Origin: Lachnospiraceae bacterium
GTDB taxonomy: Bacteria > Bacillota > Clostridia > Lachnospirales > Lachnospiraceae
Assembly (NCBI GenBank): GCA_014804605.1
Contig: JAAUZM010000030.1
Location: 99,057-140,369 of the forward strand
Direction of reading: 5' to 3'
Length of the DNA: 41,313 bases
Below are positions 16,634 to 26,077 of this stretch, in pieces. Under the pieces are notes generated by a model that saw only the letters and a program-made list of their open reading frames with translations, had not been told where the DNA came from and searched no databases. The position numbers and the translations under genes were made by a program. Position 1 is the first letter of the stretch. The number at the start of each line of letters is the position of its first letter.

Positions 16634-18196
16634 ATGGAGAAAAGATTTGTTTATGACGAGGACGTCGCGCTCGTAGAAACAGGGTGCGGAAAGGTTCGCG
16701 GCTATTTTTATGATGACGTGTACATTTTTAAAGGAATCCCATATGCGAAGGCGAAACGCTTTCACGCGCCGGAGCCGGTAGAACCTTGGGAAGGTGTATT
16801 TGAGGCAACAAGTTATGGTTATGTGTGCCCGCTGCTAAACCTGCCGAAGCCGAATGGTGAATTATTGGTGCCTCACCGTTATTGGGTAATGAATGAGGAC
16901 TGCCAGAATTTGAACGTCTGGACGCCGGGCTTGGACGGTGAGAAGCGTCCTGTTATGGTGTGGCTCCATGGAGGCGGATTTACTGATGGTTCTTCGATTG
17001 AGCAGATTGCCTATGAGGGCGGGAATATGTGTAAGCTGGGGCAGGTTGTGGTAGTGTCTGTGAACCACAGACTGAATGTGCTGGGGTATTGCGATCTTTC
17101 TCCTTTCGGGGAAGAATATGCAGATTCCGGAAATGCGGGAACGGATGATCTTGTAGCTGCTTTAAAATGGGTGCATGATAATATTGAGAGATTCGGCGGT
17201 GATCCGGAGAACGTGATCGTTTTCGGACAGTCCGGCGGTGGCGTGAAGGTAACGACCCTGTTGCAGACCCCGTCGGCGGACGGACTCTATGCCAAGGGAA
17301 TCATCATGAGCGGCGTAATCGATGATAGTTTGCTTATGGACGGAAAGGGCAGCGGAGAGAAATTAGGGCGTGCTCTTATGGGGGAGCTCAAGGTTGATAA
17401 TGTGAAGACTCTTGAGACAGTTCCCTATGATGTGTTGGCCGCAGCTTATAATAAAGTAATGCCTGATTTAAAGAATGCCGGAGAGTACGTTGGCTGTTCG
17501 CCCTATGTGAATGCTTTTTATAAGGGGGAACCGGTTAAGAACGGTTTTCGTAAAGAAACAGAGCATGTGCCGTTAATAGTGGGCAGCGTATTCGGAGAGT
17601 TTGGCTCGTTTGCACCTACGCCATATAAACGTTCCGGGCTGACGAAAGAGGAGGGTGTAAAGATTGTGGAGCAGGAAGTGGGAAAAGAAGAATCGAAAGA
17701 GCTGATCCGACTGTTCCAAAAGACTTATCCGGAACGTAACCCGGCGGACATCTTGACAATGGACTTTATGTTTAGGAGACCTGAGATAGACTATATCAGA
17801 GAGAGAAGCAAGTGCAGCGGAAGAGTATGGTCATATTTATTTAATCTGGACATGAACTTTGACGGCGGACGTACGCCATGGCACTGTGCGGATATTCCTT
17901 ATTTCTTCCACAATACACAGTGTGCACCGTACACACAGGAAGAAGGCGTTACGGAGCGTGTGGAGAAGTTAATGTTTGATTCCATTATGGCTTTTGCTAA
18001 GACAGGAAATCCCGAGAATCCGGAGGTGCCCAAGTGGGATGCCTGTACGCCTGATAAGGAATCCACACTTGTGATCGGTAGGGAGACAACAGTGTGGGAG
18101 AACTTTGACCATGAATTGATTCCGGTCGTTGAAAAGTGCATGGGACCTGTATATGCCAGAAATATGGAGAAACAGATGAAGAACGTACAGCATTAA
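16634..18196 (+). CDS. Type-B carboxylesterase
   Basis: A 520-residue alpha/beta-hydrolase of the carboxylesterase type B family. Ser200 is the nucleophile in FGQSGGG, the oxyanion hole is WLHGGGF, Glu is probably in SVFGEFGSF and His in WHCADIPYFF. No signal peptide is seen, so the enzyme should be cytoplasmic. In a glycan-use cluster it may remove ester groups from imported glycosides; the substrate is not known. The EAL gene and the GH3 gene follow with short gaps of about 26 bases, suggesting one transcript. Confidence 0.88.
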   Translation: MEKRFVYDEDVALVETGCGKVRGYFYDDVYIFKGIPYAKAKRFHAPEPVEPWEGVFEATSYGYVCPLLNLPKPNGELLVPHRYWVMNEDCQNLNVWTPGLDGEKRPVMVWLHGGGFTDGSSIEQIAYEGGNMCKLGQVVVVSVNHRLNVLGYCDLSPFGEEYADSGNAGTDDLVAALKWVHDNIERFGGDPENVIVFGQSGGGVKVTTLLQTPSADGLYAKGIIMSGVIDDSLLMDGKGSGEKLGRALMGELKVDNVKTLETVPYDVLAAAYNKVMPDLKNAGEYVGCSPYVNAFYKGEPVKNGFRKETEHVPLIVGSVFGEFGSFAPTPYKRSGLTKEEGVKIVEQEVGKEESKELIRLFQKTYPERNPADILTMDFMFRRPEIDYIRERSKCSGRVWSYLFNLDMNFDGGRTPWHCADIPYFFHNTQCAPYTQEEGVTERVEKLMFDSIMAFAKTGNPENPEVPKWDACTPDKESTLVIGRETTVWENFDHELIPVVEKCMGPVYARNMEKQMKNVQH

Positions 18197-18222
18197 ATGA
18201 TAAGAAAGGCATGGGGATACAA

Positions 18223-19887
18223 ATGGGACAAGGATTTTGGCACGAAAATGAAAGTTACATAGATTCGGTAATGAATACGGTAAATATGCTGGCGGAAGAT
18301 ACCTATATTTACATTCTGCACCTAAAGCAGAACAGAGTATGGTTTTCGGAGACGGCCAGAACCTATTTTGGGATTCGGGATAAGTATGTTTTAAACCATT
18401 ATGAAGTCATGCACGATCTGGTCCATCCTGTTGACTGGTGGGAGTACGAAGAAGGGATTCCGGAAAGGGCGCAGGGAAAGAATCTTGACAGGGAATTGTG
18501 CGTCCGGATGAAGGGTGTTGCCGGGGAATATCATATGTTCAGCATCCATACGGATATCGTAACGGATGAGAAGAATGAGGAAGAGTATCTGCTTGTTCTG
18601 TTACATAATGAAAATGTTCTGCCGAGAATTGATGCCCTGACGGATTTATATTCTCAGGCAAGATTCGTGGCAGACATTGATACGGCGATCGGAAAGAAAG
18701 AGCCTTTTGCCGTGTTAATGATCAAACTGGAGCGATTTACGAATCTGAATATTATTTATGGGAATGACTTTACCAACCAGATTCTAAAAGAAACGGCACT
18801 GCAGTTTATTTATATGATGGATGAGAACAGCGCTGTTTACCGTCTGGACGGTCCGAAATTTGGGTTTATCTTAAAGGGATGCGGGAGAGAAAAACTGCTT
18901 ATTTTCGAGCAAGAGCTCAAGGACAAGATGGCAAAGGGAATTCAGGTAAACAACACGCAGATTACGCCGAAAATATGTGCGGGAGCGATTTTGATCGAGC
19001 AGTATGACGGGAAAGCGGATGCACTCTGTTCTAAAGCAGCATACGCTCTGGGACAGTCGGAAACAGAGCAGCAAGGGAGAATGATCATTTTTAACGATGA
19101 AGTGCGCACTTCTAAGAATGCAGATCTGGAATTGATGAAGGTGATCCACCAGTCGGTCAGGGAAGGCTGCAAGGGATTCTATGTAGAATATCAGCCGATT
19201 GTGGTTTCCGGGACAGGGCGTATTATAGGAGCAGAGGCATTGGTCAGATGGCGCATGGAACCCTATGGAACCGTGCCGCCCGGCATGTTCATCGCATGGA
19301 TGGAAAAAGATCCGGAGATGTATGAACTCGGCAATTATGTGCTGAAAACGGCTCTACAGGAAACAGTGGGACTGCTTGAGATCTTGCCGGAGTTTGTTCT
19401 CAACGTCAATGTGTCGGCGAGACAGATGGAGCGGGAAGAGTTTCACGCGGAGGTGCTGCGTATTTTAGAACAGACGGGGTTTCCGGCCAGCCACCTGTGT
19501 CTGGAATTGACTGAACGGTGTAAAGATATGCCGCTGGAATCAATAAAGAGAGAGGTGGAATTCTTCCAGAGATACGGTATCCGCATGGCAATGGATGATT
19601 ATGGAACCGGAAGCGCTTCTTCAGGAATCGTGCTTTATGCTCCGATGGATGAGATCAAACTGGATATGAGCTTCATTCGGGGGATTACCGAAGATGCCAA
19701 GAAACAGGCTATGGTTAAGGCTATTGTCGAATTTGCCAACAGTTCCGGTATGAGTACCTGTTTAGAAGGCGTGGAGACAGAGGAGTTGCAGAATTATCTG
19801 CGGCAATATCAGGCTACATGGTTTCAGGGCTATTATTACTCGAAACCGATTGAAATAGCAAAACTTAAAGAGCTGGTGCAGGCTTAG
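18223..19887 (+). CDS. Soluble c-di-GMP phosphodiesterase (PAS-like - degenerate GGDEF - EAL)
   Basis: A 554-residue cytoplasmic protein. The first ~130 residues resemble a PAS sensor (WFSETARTYFGI, VHPVDWWEYEEG). The GGDEF domain (about 135-295) has DGPKF in place of the signature and should not make c-di-GMP. The EAL domain (about 305-550) keeps AEALVRW, NVNVSA, ELTERC, DDYGTGSAS, the Lys in KLDMSF, CLEGVET and QGYYYSKP, so it is probably an active phosphodiesterase. ATG 18223 has GGGGA 5 bases upstream; ATG 18211 is in frame but its purine run is too close. It is sandwiched between an esterase and a GH3 enzyme in an apparent operon. Confidence 0.88.
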   Translation: MGQGFWHENESYIDSVMNTVNMLAEDTYIYILHLKQNRVWFSETARTYFGIRDKYVLNHYEVMHDLVHPVDWWEYEEGIPERAQGKNLDRELCVRMKGVAGEYHMFSIHTDIVTDEKNEEEYLLVLLHNENVLPRIDALTDLYSQARFVADIDTAIGKKEPFAVLMIKLERFTNLNIIYGNDFTNQILKETALQFIYMMDENSAVYRLDGPKFGFILKGCGREKLLIFEQELKDKMAKGIQVNNTQITPKICAGAILIEQYDGKADALCSKAAYALGQSETEQQGRMIIFNDEVRTSKNADLELMKVIHQSVREGCKGFYVEYQPIVVSGTGRIIGAEALVRWRMEPYGTVPPGMFIAWMEKDPEMYELGNYVLKTALQETVGLLEILPEFVLNVNVSARQMEREEFHAEVLRILEQTGFPASHLCLELTERCKDMPLESIKREVEFFQRYGIRMAMDDYGTGSASSGIVLYAPMDEIKLDMSFIRGITEDAKKQAMVKAIVEFANSSGMSTCLEGVETEELQNYLRQYQATWFQGYYYSKPIEIAKLKELVQA

Positions 19888-19912
19888 AGAAAGTGAAGAC
19901 AGGGAGAAGATG

Positions 19913-22753
19913 ATGGAAAATAAGATTTTTGACATCGAAAAGTATGCGAAAACGGCAAGAGCTGTGGTGGCGGAAGGGATTGTTATGCTTCGCAATGAAT
20001 CCCATTTGCTACCCTTGAAAAATGGAGAGAAGATTGCCTTGTTTGGCAGAGGACAATTTAATTATTATAAAAGCGGTACCGGTTCGGGCGGTATGGTTAA
20101 TACAAGCTATGTAGTCGGTATCAGAGAGGCCCTTAAGCAGAGCAGCTTTGCTTTAAACGAGGAACTGGAGTCAGTCTATGAGGAGTGGCTTAAGGATAAT
20201 CCGTTCGATACCGGATCAGGCTGGGGTGCGGAACCATGGTTCCAGAAGGAAATGCCTCTGACGCAGGAATTAGTAGAGCGTGTCAGAAAAACATCTGACA
20301 CGGCGGTGATTGTGATTGCCAGAACGGCAGGGGAAGATAAGGACAATAAAGCGGAAGCCGGCAGTTATCTGCTGACGGAAGAAGAGGAGGAGATGCTCAG
20401 GCTTGTATGTGCATCTTTTGAACGCACAGTGGTTCTTCTGAATGTAGGAAATATTATTGATATGAAGTGGGTGGAGCGTTACCGCCCCTCCGCGCTTCTG
20501 TATGTATGGCAGGGTGGTCAGGAAGGCGGAAACGGGGTGCTTGACATACTGGAGGGAAAGGTATCTCCCTCCGGTAAGCTTACGGATACCATTGCGGAAG
20601 ATATTACGGATTATCCCTCCACACGAAATCATGGTGATCGGAAACGAAACATCTATCAGGAGGATATCTATGTAGGCTATCGGTATTTTGAAACTTTTGC
20701 AAAGGAGAAAGTGCTTTACCCCTTTGGCTTTGGGCTTTCCTATACTACCTTTGCAATAGAGGCAGAACTTGCGAGGAATGAAAAAACGGACAGTGGAAAA
20801 GCAGAGCAGGCCGACGTGATTATGTTCTGTGTGAAAGTGACAAATACGGGAACATATGCCGGTAAAGAGGTAGTGCAGGTTTATTGTCAGGCACCACAGG
20901 GAGTATTGGGCAAACCGATCAGAAGTCTGTGCGGTTTCGCTAAGACGAGAGAACTTGCTCCTGGGGAGTCACAGGAATTACAGATACCGGTTTCGCGGGA
21001 ATATCTTGCATCCTATGATGACAGTGGAATTACCGGACACAAGTCCTGTTATGTACTGGAAGAAGGGGAATATCGCTTCTTTGTGGGGACAGACGTAAGA
21101 GGCGCATATCCTGCCGGAAGCCTGTGTCTGGAGGAAACGGTTGTAGTACAGCAATTGGAAGAAGCCTGCGCGCCGGTGACACCTTTCGAGAGAATGAAAC
21201 CGCAGCCGGCGGGAAACGAAGGATTTCGGGTAGATTATGAAGCGATAACACTTCGCACGCAGAGTCCGTCGGTCAGGCGCACGGAAAAGTTGCCGGAGAG
21301 TTATGCCTGCACAGGAGATCAAGGATATAAGCTTTCTGATGTGGAAGAAGACAAAGTGTCCATGGAGATATTTCTTGCTCAGTTATCGGATGAAGATTTG
21401 TGCTGTATTGTGCGCGGAGAGGGTATGTGCTCTCCGAAAGTGACACCCGGAACAGCGGGAGCTTTCGGCGGCATTACGAAGCGGCTGCAAGACTTTGGAA
21501 TTCCGGCGGCCTGTTGTGCGGATGGACCGAGCGGTATCCGCATGGACTGTGGAAGTATTGCTTTTGCCATGCCAAACGGGACCTGTCTGGGAAGCACTTT
21601 TAATGAGGCGCTTTCGGAGGAATTGTTTGAATGGGAAGGATTGGAGCTTCGCAAAAATAAAATTGACACATTGTTGGGGCCCGGCATCAACATTCACAGG
21701 AATCCGTTAAACGGGCGTAATTTTGAATATTTCAGCGAGGACCCTTTGCTGACGGGTAAGATGGCGGCAGCCCAGCTTCGCGGCATGGGACGCTATGGAG
21801 TTACCGGAACGATCAAACACTTCGCATGTAACAGTCAGGAATTTAAGCGCCATATCGTAGAGGCAGTTGTTTCGGAACGTGCGCTCAGAGAGATCTATCT
21901 GAAAGGCTTTGAGATCGCGGTGAAGGAGGGCGGCGCATACTCCGTCATGAGCTCTTACAATCCGATCAACGGATTCTGGGCTGCCGGCAATTACGATTTG
22001 ATCACCACGATACTGCGTGAAGAATGGGGATATGACGGTATCGTTATGACTGATTGGTGGGCAAAGGCCAATGATGAGGGCGCTGCCGGCAAAACGGAGA
22101 ATGTGGCGGCGATGGTGCGCGCCCAGAACGATCTGTTTATGGTGACGACCAATGCCGAGGAAAATTCCATGAAGGATAATTCCATGGAGAGTCTGGAAAA
22201 GGGAACTGTCACGAGAGGCGAATACCTTCGCAGCGCGGCGAACATCTGCCGGTATCTTCTGCGTACTCCTGCATATCAGCGGCTTATCGGCAGGGAGAGC
22301 GAACTGGACAGACAACTGGCGGCCATTGTGGAACAGGAAGCGGAGTCTTTCGGCGAGATGCTGCGCTTCTCTATGGCAGAGAATATCGGTTATCTTCCGG
22401 TAGAACAGATCAAGACAGGAAAGGGAAGCAGTGTAACATTTGAGATCAGTGTAAAAGAACGGGGAATATACCGTATGGAGCTTGTCTGCAGAATCGCCGG
22501 ACAGGGAAGTCTGGCTCAGATTCCGCTTACGTTGTCTCAGGATAAACAGATTTTGAAAACCATATCCCTTACCGGTGCGGATCAAGAATGGAGGACTGAA
22601 GAAATACAGTTAAATCCCTCATTCCATAATACTACTTTTTTGAAATTCTACTTCGGACAGGGTGGTATGGAGATTCGGGAGGCTCGTGTGGTGTTTGTTG
22701 AATCACTGGAAGAAAAATTCCGTGCGATGAGAGCGGCGCGAAGAGAAGAATAA
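19913..22753 (+). CDS. GH3 beta-glucosidase with reversed domain order
   Basis: A 946-residue family 3 glycoside hydrolase. The usual C-terminal domain comes first (about residues 10-290, LRNESHLLPLKNGEKIALFG), then a fibronectin-III-like domain (about 310-395, GKEVVQVYCQAPQG), then the catalytic TIM barrel (about 480-790) with GINIHRNPLNGRNFEYFSED, KHFACNSQE and nucleophile Asp714 in VMTDWW. The last ~130 residues look like a carbohydrate-binding beta-sandwich. This permuted order is known from Ruminococcus albus and Butyrivibrio beta-glucosidases. No signal peptide is present. Two ATGs are in tandem; the second is better spaced from GGGAG. It is 25 bases after the EAL gene. Confidence 0.9.
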   Translation: MENKIFDIEKYAKTARAVVAEGIVMLRNESHLLPLKNGEKIALFGRGQFNYYKSGTGSGGMVNTSYVVGIREALKQSSFALNEELESVYEEWLKDNPFDTGSGWGAEPWFQKEMPLTQELVERVRKTSDTAVIVIARTAGEDKDNKAEAGSYLLTEEEEEMLRLVCASFERTVVLLNVGNIIDMKWVERYRPSALLYVWQGGQEGGNGVLDILEGKVSPSGKLTDTIAEDITDYPSTRNHGDRKRNIYQEDIYVGYRYFETFAKEKVLYPFGFGLSYTTFAIEAELARNEKTDSGKAEQADVIMFCVKVTNTGTYAGKEVVQVYCQAPQGVLGKPIRSLCGFAKTRELAPGESQELQIPVSREYLASYDDSGITGHKSCYVLEEGEYRFFVGTDVRGAYPAGSLCLEETVVVQQLEEACAPVTPFERMKPQPAGNEGFRVDYEAITLRTQSPSVRRTEKLPESYACTGDQGYKLSDVEEDKVSMEIFLAQLSDEDLCCIVRGEGMCSPKVTPGTAGAFGGITKRLQDFGIPAACCADGPSGIRMDCGSIAFAMPNGTCLGSTFNEALSEELFEWEGLELRKNKIDTLLGPGINIHRNPLNGRNFEYFSEDPLLTGKMAAAQLRGMGRYGVTGTIKHFACNSQEFKRHIVEAVVSERALREIYLKGFEIAVKEGGAYSVMSSYNPINGFWAAGNYDLITTILREEWGYDGIVMTDWWAKANDEGAAGKTENVAAMVRAQNDLFMVTTNAEENSMKDNSMESLEKGTVTRGEYLRSAANICRYLLRTPAYQRLIGRESELDRQLAAIVEQEAESFGEMLRFSMAENIGYLPVEQIKTGKGSSVTFEISVKERGIYRMELVCRIAGQGSLAQIPLTLSQDKQILKTISLTGADQEWRTEEIQLNPSFHNTTFLKFYFGQGGMEIREARVVFVESLEEKFRAMRAARREE

Positions 22754-22778
22754 GAGGATAGCGAAGGAGTAAATTTAT

Positions 22779-23726
22779 ATGAAAACTAAAGTTTTTATTG
22801 ACGGAAGCGAAGGGACAACAGGATTAAGGATTAATGAACGCTTCCAAAATCGTGACGATATAGAGTTATTGCACATAGCCCCGGAACTTAGAAAAAATCC
22901 GGATGAGAGAAAGAAAATGATTAATGCATCAGATATTACTTTTCTGTGTCTACCGGATGAGGCGGCAAGGGAATCTGTTGCACTGATCGAGAATGAAGAA
23001 GTGGTAATTATCGACGCATCTACTGCGCACCGGACAGAAGAAGGATGGGCATACGGATTCCCGGAATTGTCCGATGAACATAAAGCAGCCATTAAGAAAG
23101 GAAAGCGGGTAGCGGTCCCGGGATGCTATGCTACGGGATTCATATCCTTAGTGTATCCTCTGATAGCAGGCGGGATTCTCCCCAAAGATTATCCGGTAAG
23201 CAGCTTTGCAATTTCAGGATACAGCGGAGCCGGTAAGAAAACGATAGCGGCTTATGAATGCGAGGATAGACCGAAAGAATTATCGTCAGGAAGAGAATAT
23301 GCATTGACACAACAGCACAAGCACTTGAAAGAGATGAAGAAAATCACAGGACTTGCGCGTACGCCGTTATTCTCACCGATTATCGATGACTATTATAGCG
23401 GCATGGTGGTTTCCGTACCGTTGTATGCGGATATGCTGGCAAAAAAGGAGACACCCGAATCGCTGCTTGATTATTATGCAGAGTATTACCAAAATCAACG
23501 GTTCATTAAGGTAAGTGCAGTAGATGACGAGATTGCAGCGGGCGGTTTTTTAGCAGGAAATGGATTGTCCGGTTGGGATGGTTTGAAGATTTATGCGACA
23601 GGCAATGAAGATCGCCTTGTTATTTCCTCACAGTTTGACAATTTAGGAAAAGGTGCATCCGGAGCGGCAATTCAATGCATGAACATTATTTTGGGATGTG
23701 ACGAGGCAAAAGGACTTGATTTGTAA
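22779..23726 (+). CDS. argC: N-acetyl-gamma-glutamyl-phosphate reductase
   Basis: A 315-residue protein of the short (type 2) ArgC group, making N-acetylglutamate semialdehyde with NADPH in arginine synthesis. The N-terminal FIDGSEGTTGLRI is the nucleotide-binding loop, Cys116 in PGCYATG forms the thioester intermediate, and SGYSGAGKK follows as usual. AAGGAG precedes the ATG. It is 25 bases after the GH3 gene, so it probably shares its transcript although no other arg gene is present in the window. Confidence 0.92.
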   Translation: MKTKVFIDGSEGTTGLRINERFQNRDDIELLHIAPELRKNPDERKKMINASDITFLCLPDEAARESVALIENEEVVIIDASTAHRTEEGWAYGFPELSDEHKAAIKKGKRVAVPGCYATGFISLVYPLIAGGILPKDYPVSSFAISGYSGAGKKTIAAYECEDRPKELSSGREYALTQQHKHLKEMKKITGLARTPLFSPIIDDYYSGMVVSVPLYADMLAKKETPESLLDYYAEYYQNQRFIKVSAVDDEIAAGGFLAGNGLSGWDGLKIYATGNEDRLVISSQFDNLGKGASGAAIQCMNIILGCDEAKGLDL

Positions 23727-23800
23727 TTATACAGTGCATATATAAATATCAAAAATTAAGTAAAAGTAAAAATTTCTGTTGAACGGAAGGATAATGGCTT

Positions 23801-25735
23801 ATGATAAGCAATTTACTTCTTATAGTCGGTATAGCGCTTTGGGGATATGTATTGACAGGTATTTTAAAAATAAATAAAGGTTTCGGACCTATTCTGGGTA
23901 TTGCAACCAGCATGGCTGTATTGGAAATAGGCGGAGCATTCGGGGTATTGTGGCCGGTTGCAAACATTTATTGCATTGCTGTCGGTATTTTTTCCGTTGC
24001 CTATATCGCCTGCACAAAGAACAGCGTGGATATAAAAGCTTACTTTTTAAATCCTGCCATTATCGGTTTTATGTTTGCGGCTTTGTTTTATATGTTTTTG
24101 TCTTACGGAAAAACGCTTTTCTATACAGAATTGGATGCCTTTTTGCATTGGGGCATGTTTTCCAAGGCCGTATTTTATAATCATAATCTTGATGTCTGGA
24201 ATAATGATTTGTGTGTAAACCATAGAGTCTATCCCCATGGTATGGCAGCATGGTATTCATTATTTGCTTTGGGGAAGAGTGTATATTCGGAACGAGATGT
24301 TATGTTAAGCAGTAATGTTCTTTTGTTTGCCTCCAGTTGTTCGGTTATTGATATTACCGTATGTAAGATAAGGAAATTGCTTCCAAACAATAAAATAATT
24401 ACTTTTATTGTTTATATTATATCCGGAATGAGTGTTGCAAGTTTTCTGTGGATTTGGAAATTTGGGGAAACATGGCCGTATACATCCGGTTATATGGATA
24501 TACCGCTTGGCGCGGCCTTTATGGCAGCCCTTTGTCTGGCCGTAACAGATAGTGAAGACTATTACCGTAAAGCATTCGGTGTTTCCCTGCTATCCGCTAT
24601 GCTGGTTATGATAAAGCCTAGCGGTATTATTTTTGTCAGCGTTGTTTGTCTGGTTTATCTGGTGAATGAGTATATCAGTAAAGGATTTCATATGACATCC
24701 AATGCCGCATGGAAATTATTACGTGGGGGAATACTGAACGTTTCTATTCCTTTGATGGAATTAGGCATATGGAATGCCATGATGAAATATCTTAACATAA
24801 CGGGCGGAGACCAATTTAGGTTGTCAAGTTTCCTGCCCGGTACTGTGATTGCAAAATATCAATCGGATACTGCGTATGCGGAATTATTTCATATTGTCAT
24901 ACGGAACTTCTTTACTGCCTTTTTTACTAGAGGAGTGATATTTCACATAAGTGCCTTTGGATGGATGGCATTATGTATCGCCATGGCGGTGTTTACGGTC
25001 ATATTTCAGAAAAATCAGCGTGAGAAAAAGAAAGTACTGTGTGTGAATATTTGCATGCTGCTATTGTTCTGTCTCTACAATCTTTTTTTGCTATGGACTT
25101 ACTTAACTACGATGTCGGAGGGAGAGGCGGTTGGAATAGTATGCTATGACAGATATATCGGCTCATATATTATAGGCTGGTTCGTGGTGTGCACCTATCT
25201 TCTGGTTTTTTATAATGTTGGTCCTATGAAAGTTCAATACCTATATTTAGGCATTTTGTTTATATGCAATATTTTTGGTTTTTTGAGCAGAGACACCTAT
25301 ATCAAAGAAACTGACCCTGAAATTAAGGAAATTTATGAGTTGAGAGACAGTATCCGGGCATGCATTCCGGAGATGACCTATGATGATTCCGGAGACATGC
25401 CGGATTTATGGATTTCTTATGCAGACAAAGAAGAGTCTCTTAATGACGATCAGATAACTCAATTAAAATATTATTTATTTCCGGAATTTGACCTTATAAA
25501 TATCTATAGAATACAGGAAGATTACCAACGTGAAATGAAAGATATTATTGCCGAATTTAGTTTTGACTATATTGTTTTATATGGCGTGGATGAAGACTTT
25601 TATGATACCTATTATTGGTTTTTTGCAGATGGTCTGTCGAATGCCAGAGAACAATATGAGAATGGACACTATCAGGCATATAAGATAATAAGAGATGAAA
25701 TTACGAATGAATTTCGTTGGTTTGAACCGCTATGA
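23801..25735 (+). CDS. Large polytopic membrane protein, possibly GT-C-like
   Basis: A 644-residue protein with about 12-13 hydrophobic segments through residue ~510 and a soluble C-terminal domain of ~130 residues rich in Asp, Glu and Tyr. The first large loop holds FYTELDAFLHWGMFSKAVF and NHRVYPHGMAAW, which resembles the Asp/His-containing first loop of GT-C membrane glycosyltransferases using lipid-linked sugars, but I cannot assign a named family. It is monocistronic, with a terminator at 25801-25840. Function should be stated as unknown. Confidence 0.75.
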   Translation: MISNLLLIVGIALWGYVLTGILKINKGFGPILGIATSMAVLEIGGAFGVLWPVANIYCIAVGIFSVAYIACTKNSVDIKAYFLNPAIIGFMFAALFYMFLSYGKTLFYTELDAFLHWGMFSKAVFYNHNLDVWNNDLCVNHRVYPHGMAAWYSLFALGKSVYSERDVMLSSNVLLFASSCSVIDITVCKIRKLLPNNKIITFIVYIISGMSVASFLWIWKFGETWPYTSGYMDIPLGAAFMAALCLAVTDSEDYYRKAFGVSLLSAMLVMIKPSGIIFVSVVCLVYLVNEYISKGFHMTSNAAWKLLRGGILNVSIPLMELGIWNAMMKYLNITGGDQFRLSSFLPGTVIAKYQSDTAYAELFHIVIRNFFTAFFTRGVIFHISAFGWMALCIAMAVFTVIFQKNQREKKKVLCVNICMLLLFCLYNLFLLWTYLTTMSEGEAVGIVCYDRYIGSYIIGWFVVCTYLLVFYNVGPMKVQYLYLGILFICNIFGFLSRDTYIKETDPEIKEIYELRDSIRACIPEMTYDDSGDMPDLWISYADKEESLNDDQITQLKYYLFPEFDLINIYRIQEDYQREMKDIIAEFSFDYIVLYGVDEDFYDTYYWFFADGLSNAREQYENGHYQAYKIIRDEITNEFRWFEPL

Positions 25736-25800
25736 AACCAGAGATTATGACGATTTTTATATAGCCGGTTATGAAGGAGCAGATAACACCATATTTAAGC

Positions 25801-25840
25801 GAAAGCATCTGTCAATAATGACCGATGCTTTCACTTTTTA
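25801..25840 (+). terminator. Rho-independent terminator
   Basis: A 9-bp stem GAAAGCATC / GATGCTTTC with a 14-base loop, then ACTTTTTAT. It ends the polytopic membrane protein gene. Confidence 0.75.
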
Positions 25841-25894
25841 TATTTTTTACAGCAGAAAAGTTCGTTTCAAATTAAATATAAATGTCAAGGTCTC

Positions 25895-25981
25895 TTATTT
25901 CGAACAGTCAAACCCCGGATTAAACGCATAGAAGTTCTTCTCATTCAGTCTATCCTGAACGATTCTGAGAGCTTCACCAAA
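25895..25981 (-). pseudogene. cotJC: Detached 3' end of cotJC
   Basis: The minus strand reads FGEALRIVQDRLNEKN then FYAFNPGFDCSK and a TAA stop at 25895-25897. This is the conserved C-terminal tail of CotJC, absent from the main cotJC gene at 33663-34217. The first four residues FGEA are encoded by both copies at the 11-bp repeat GCTTCACCAAA (25971-25981), and the frame agrees. Joining codon 175 of the main part to the 25 codons here gives a 200-residue CotJC. There is no start codon, so it is silent unless the mobile element excises. Confidence 0.9.
25971..25981. repeat. Left attachment-site direct repeat (attL core)
   Basis: GCTTCACCAAA, identical to 33691-33701. To its left is cotJC coding sequence; to its right ACGGGAA starts the element. 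Confidence 0.85.
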
Positions 25982-26010
25982 ACGGGAAGATTGAAGTAAA
26001 AATCTTTTCA

Positions 26011-26027
26011 AAGAAGCACAGCTTCTT
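26011..26027 (-). terminator. Small hairpin after the recombinase gene
   Basis: AAGAAGC / GCTTCTT with a 3-base loop. On the minus strand it is followed by TGAAAAGATTTTT, so it may be a weak terminator for the recombinase gene. Confidence 0.4.
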
Positions 26028-26077
26028 AAAAATTTTCCTCATAGATTGCGTGTTTTAGACTTTCATGGTGTGTGATG

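Noticed and set aside
21707-22585. 292-codon minus-strand frame opposite the GH3 barrel
   Set aside because: No recognisable motif; the sense strand carries the GH3 catalytic residues.
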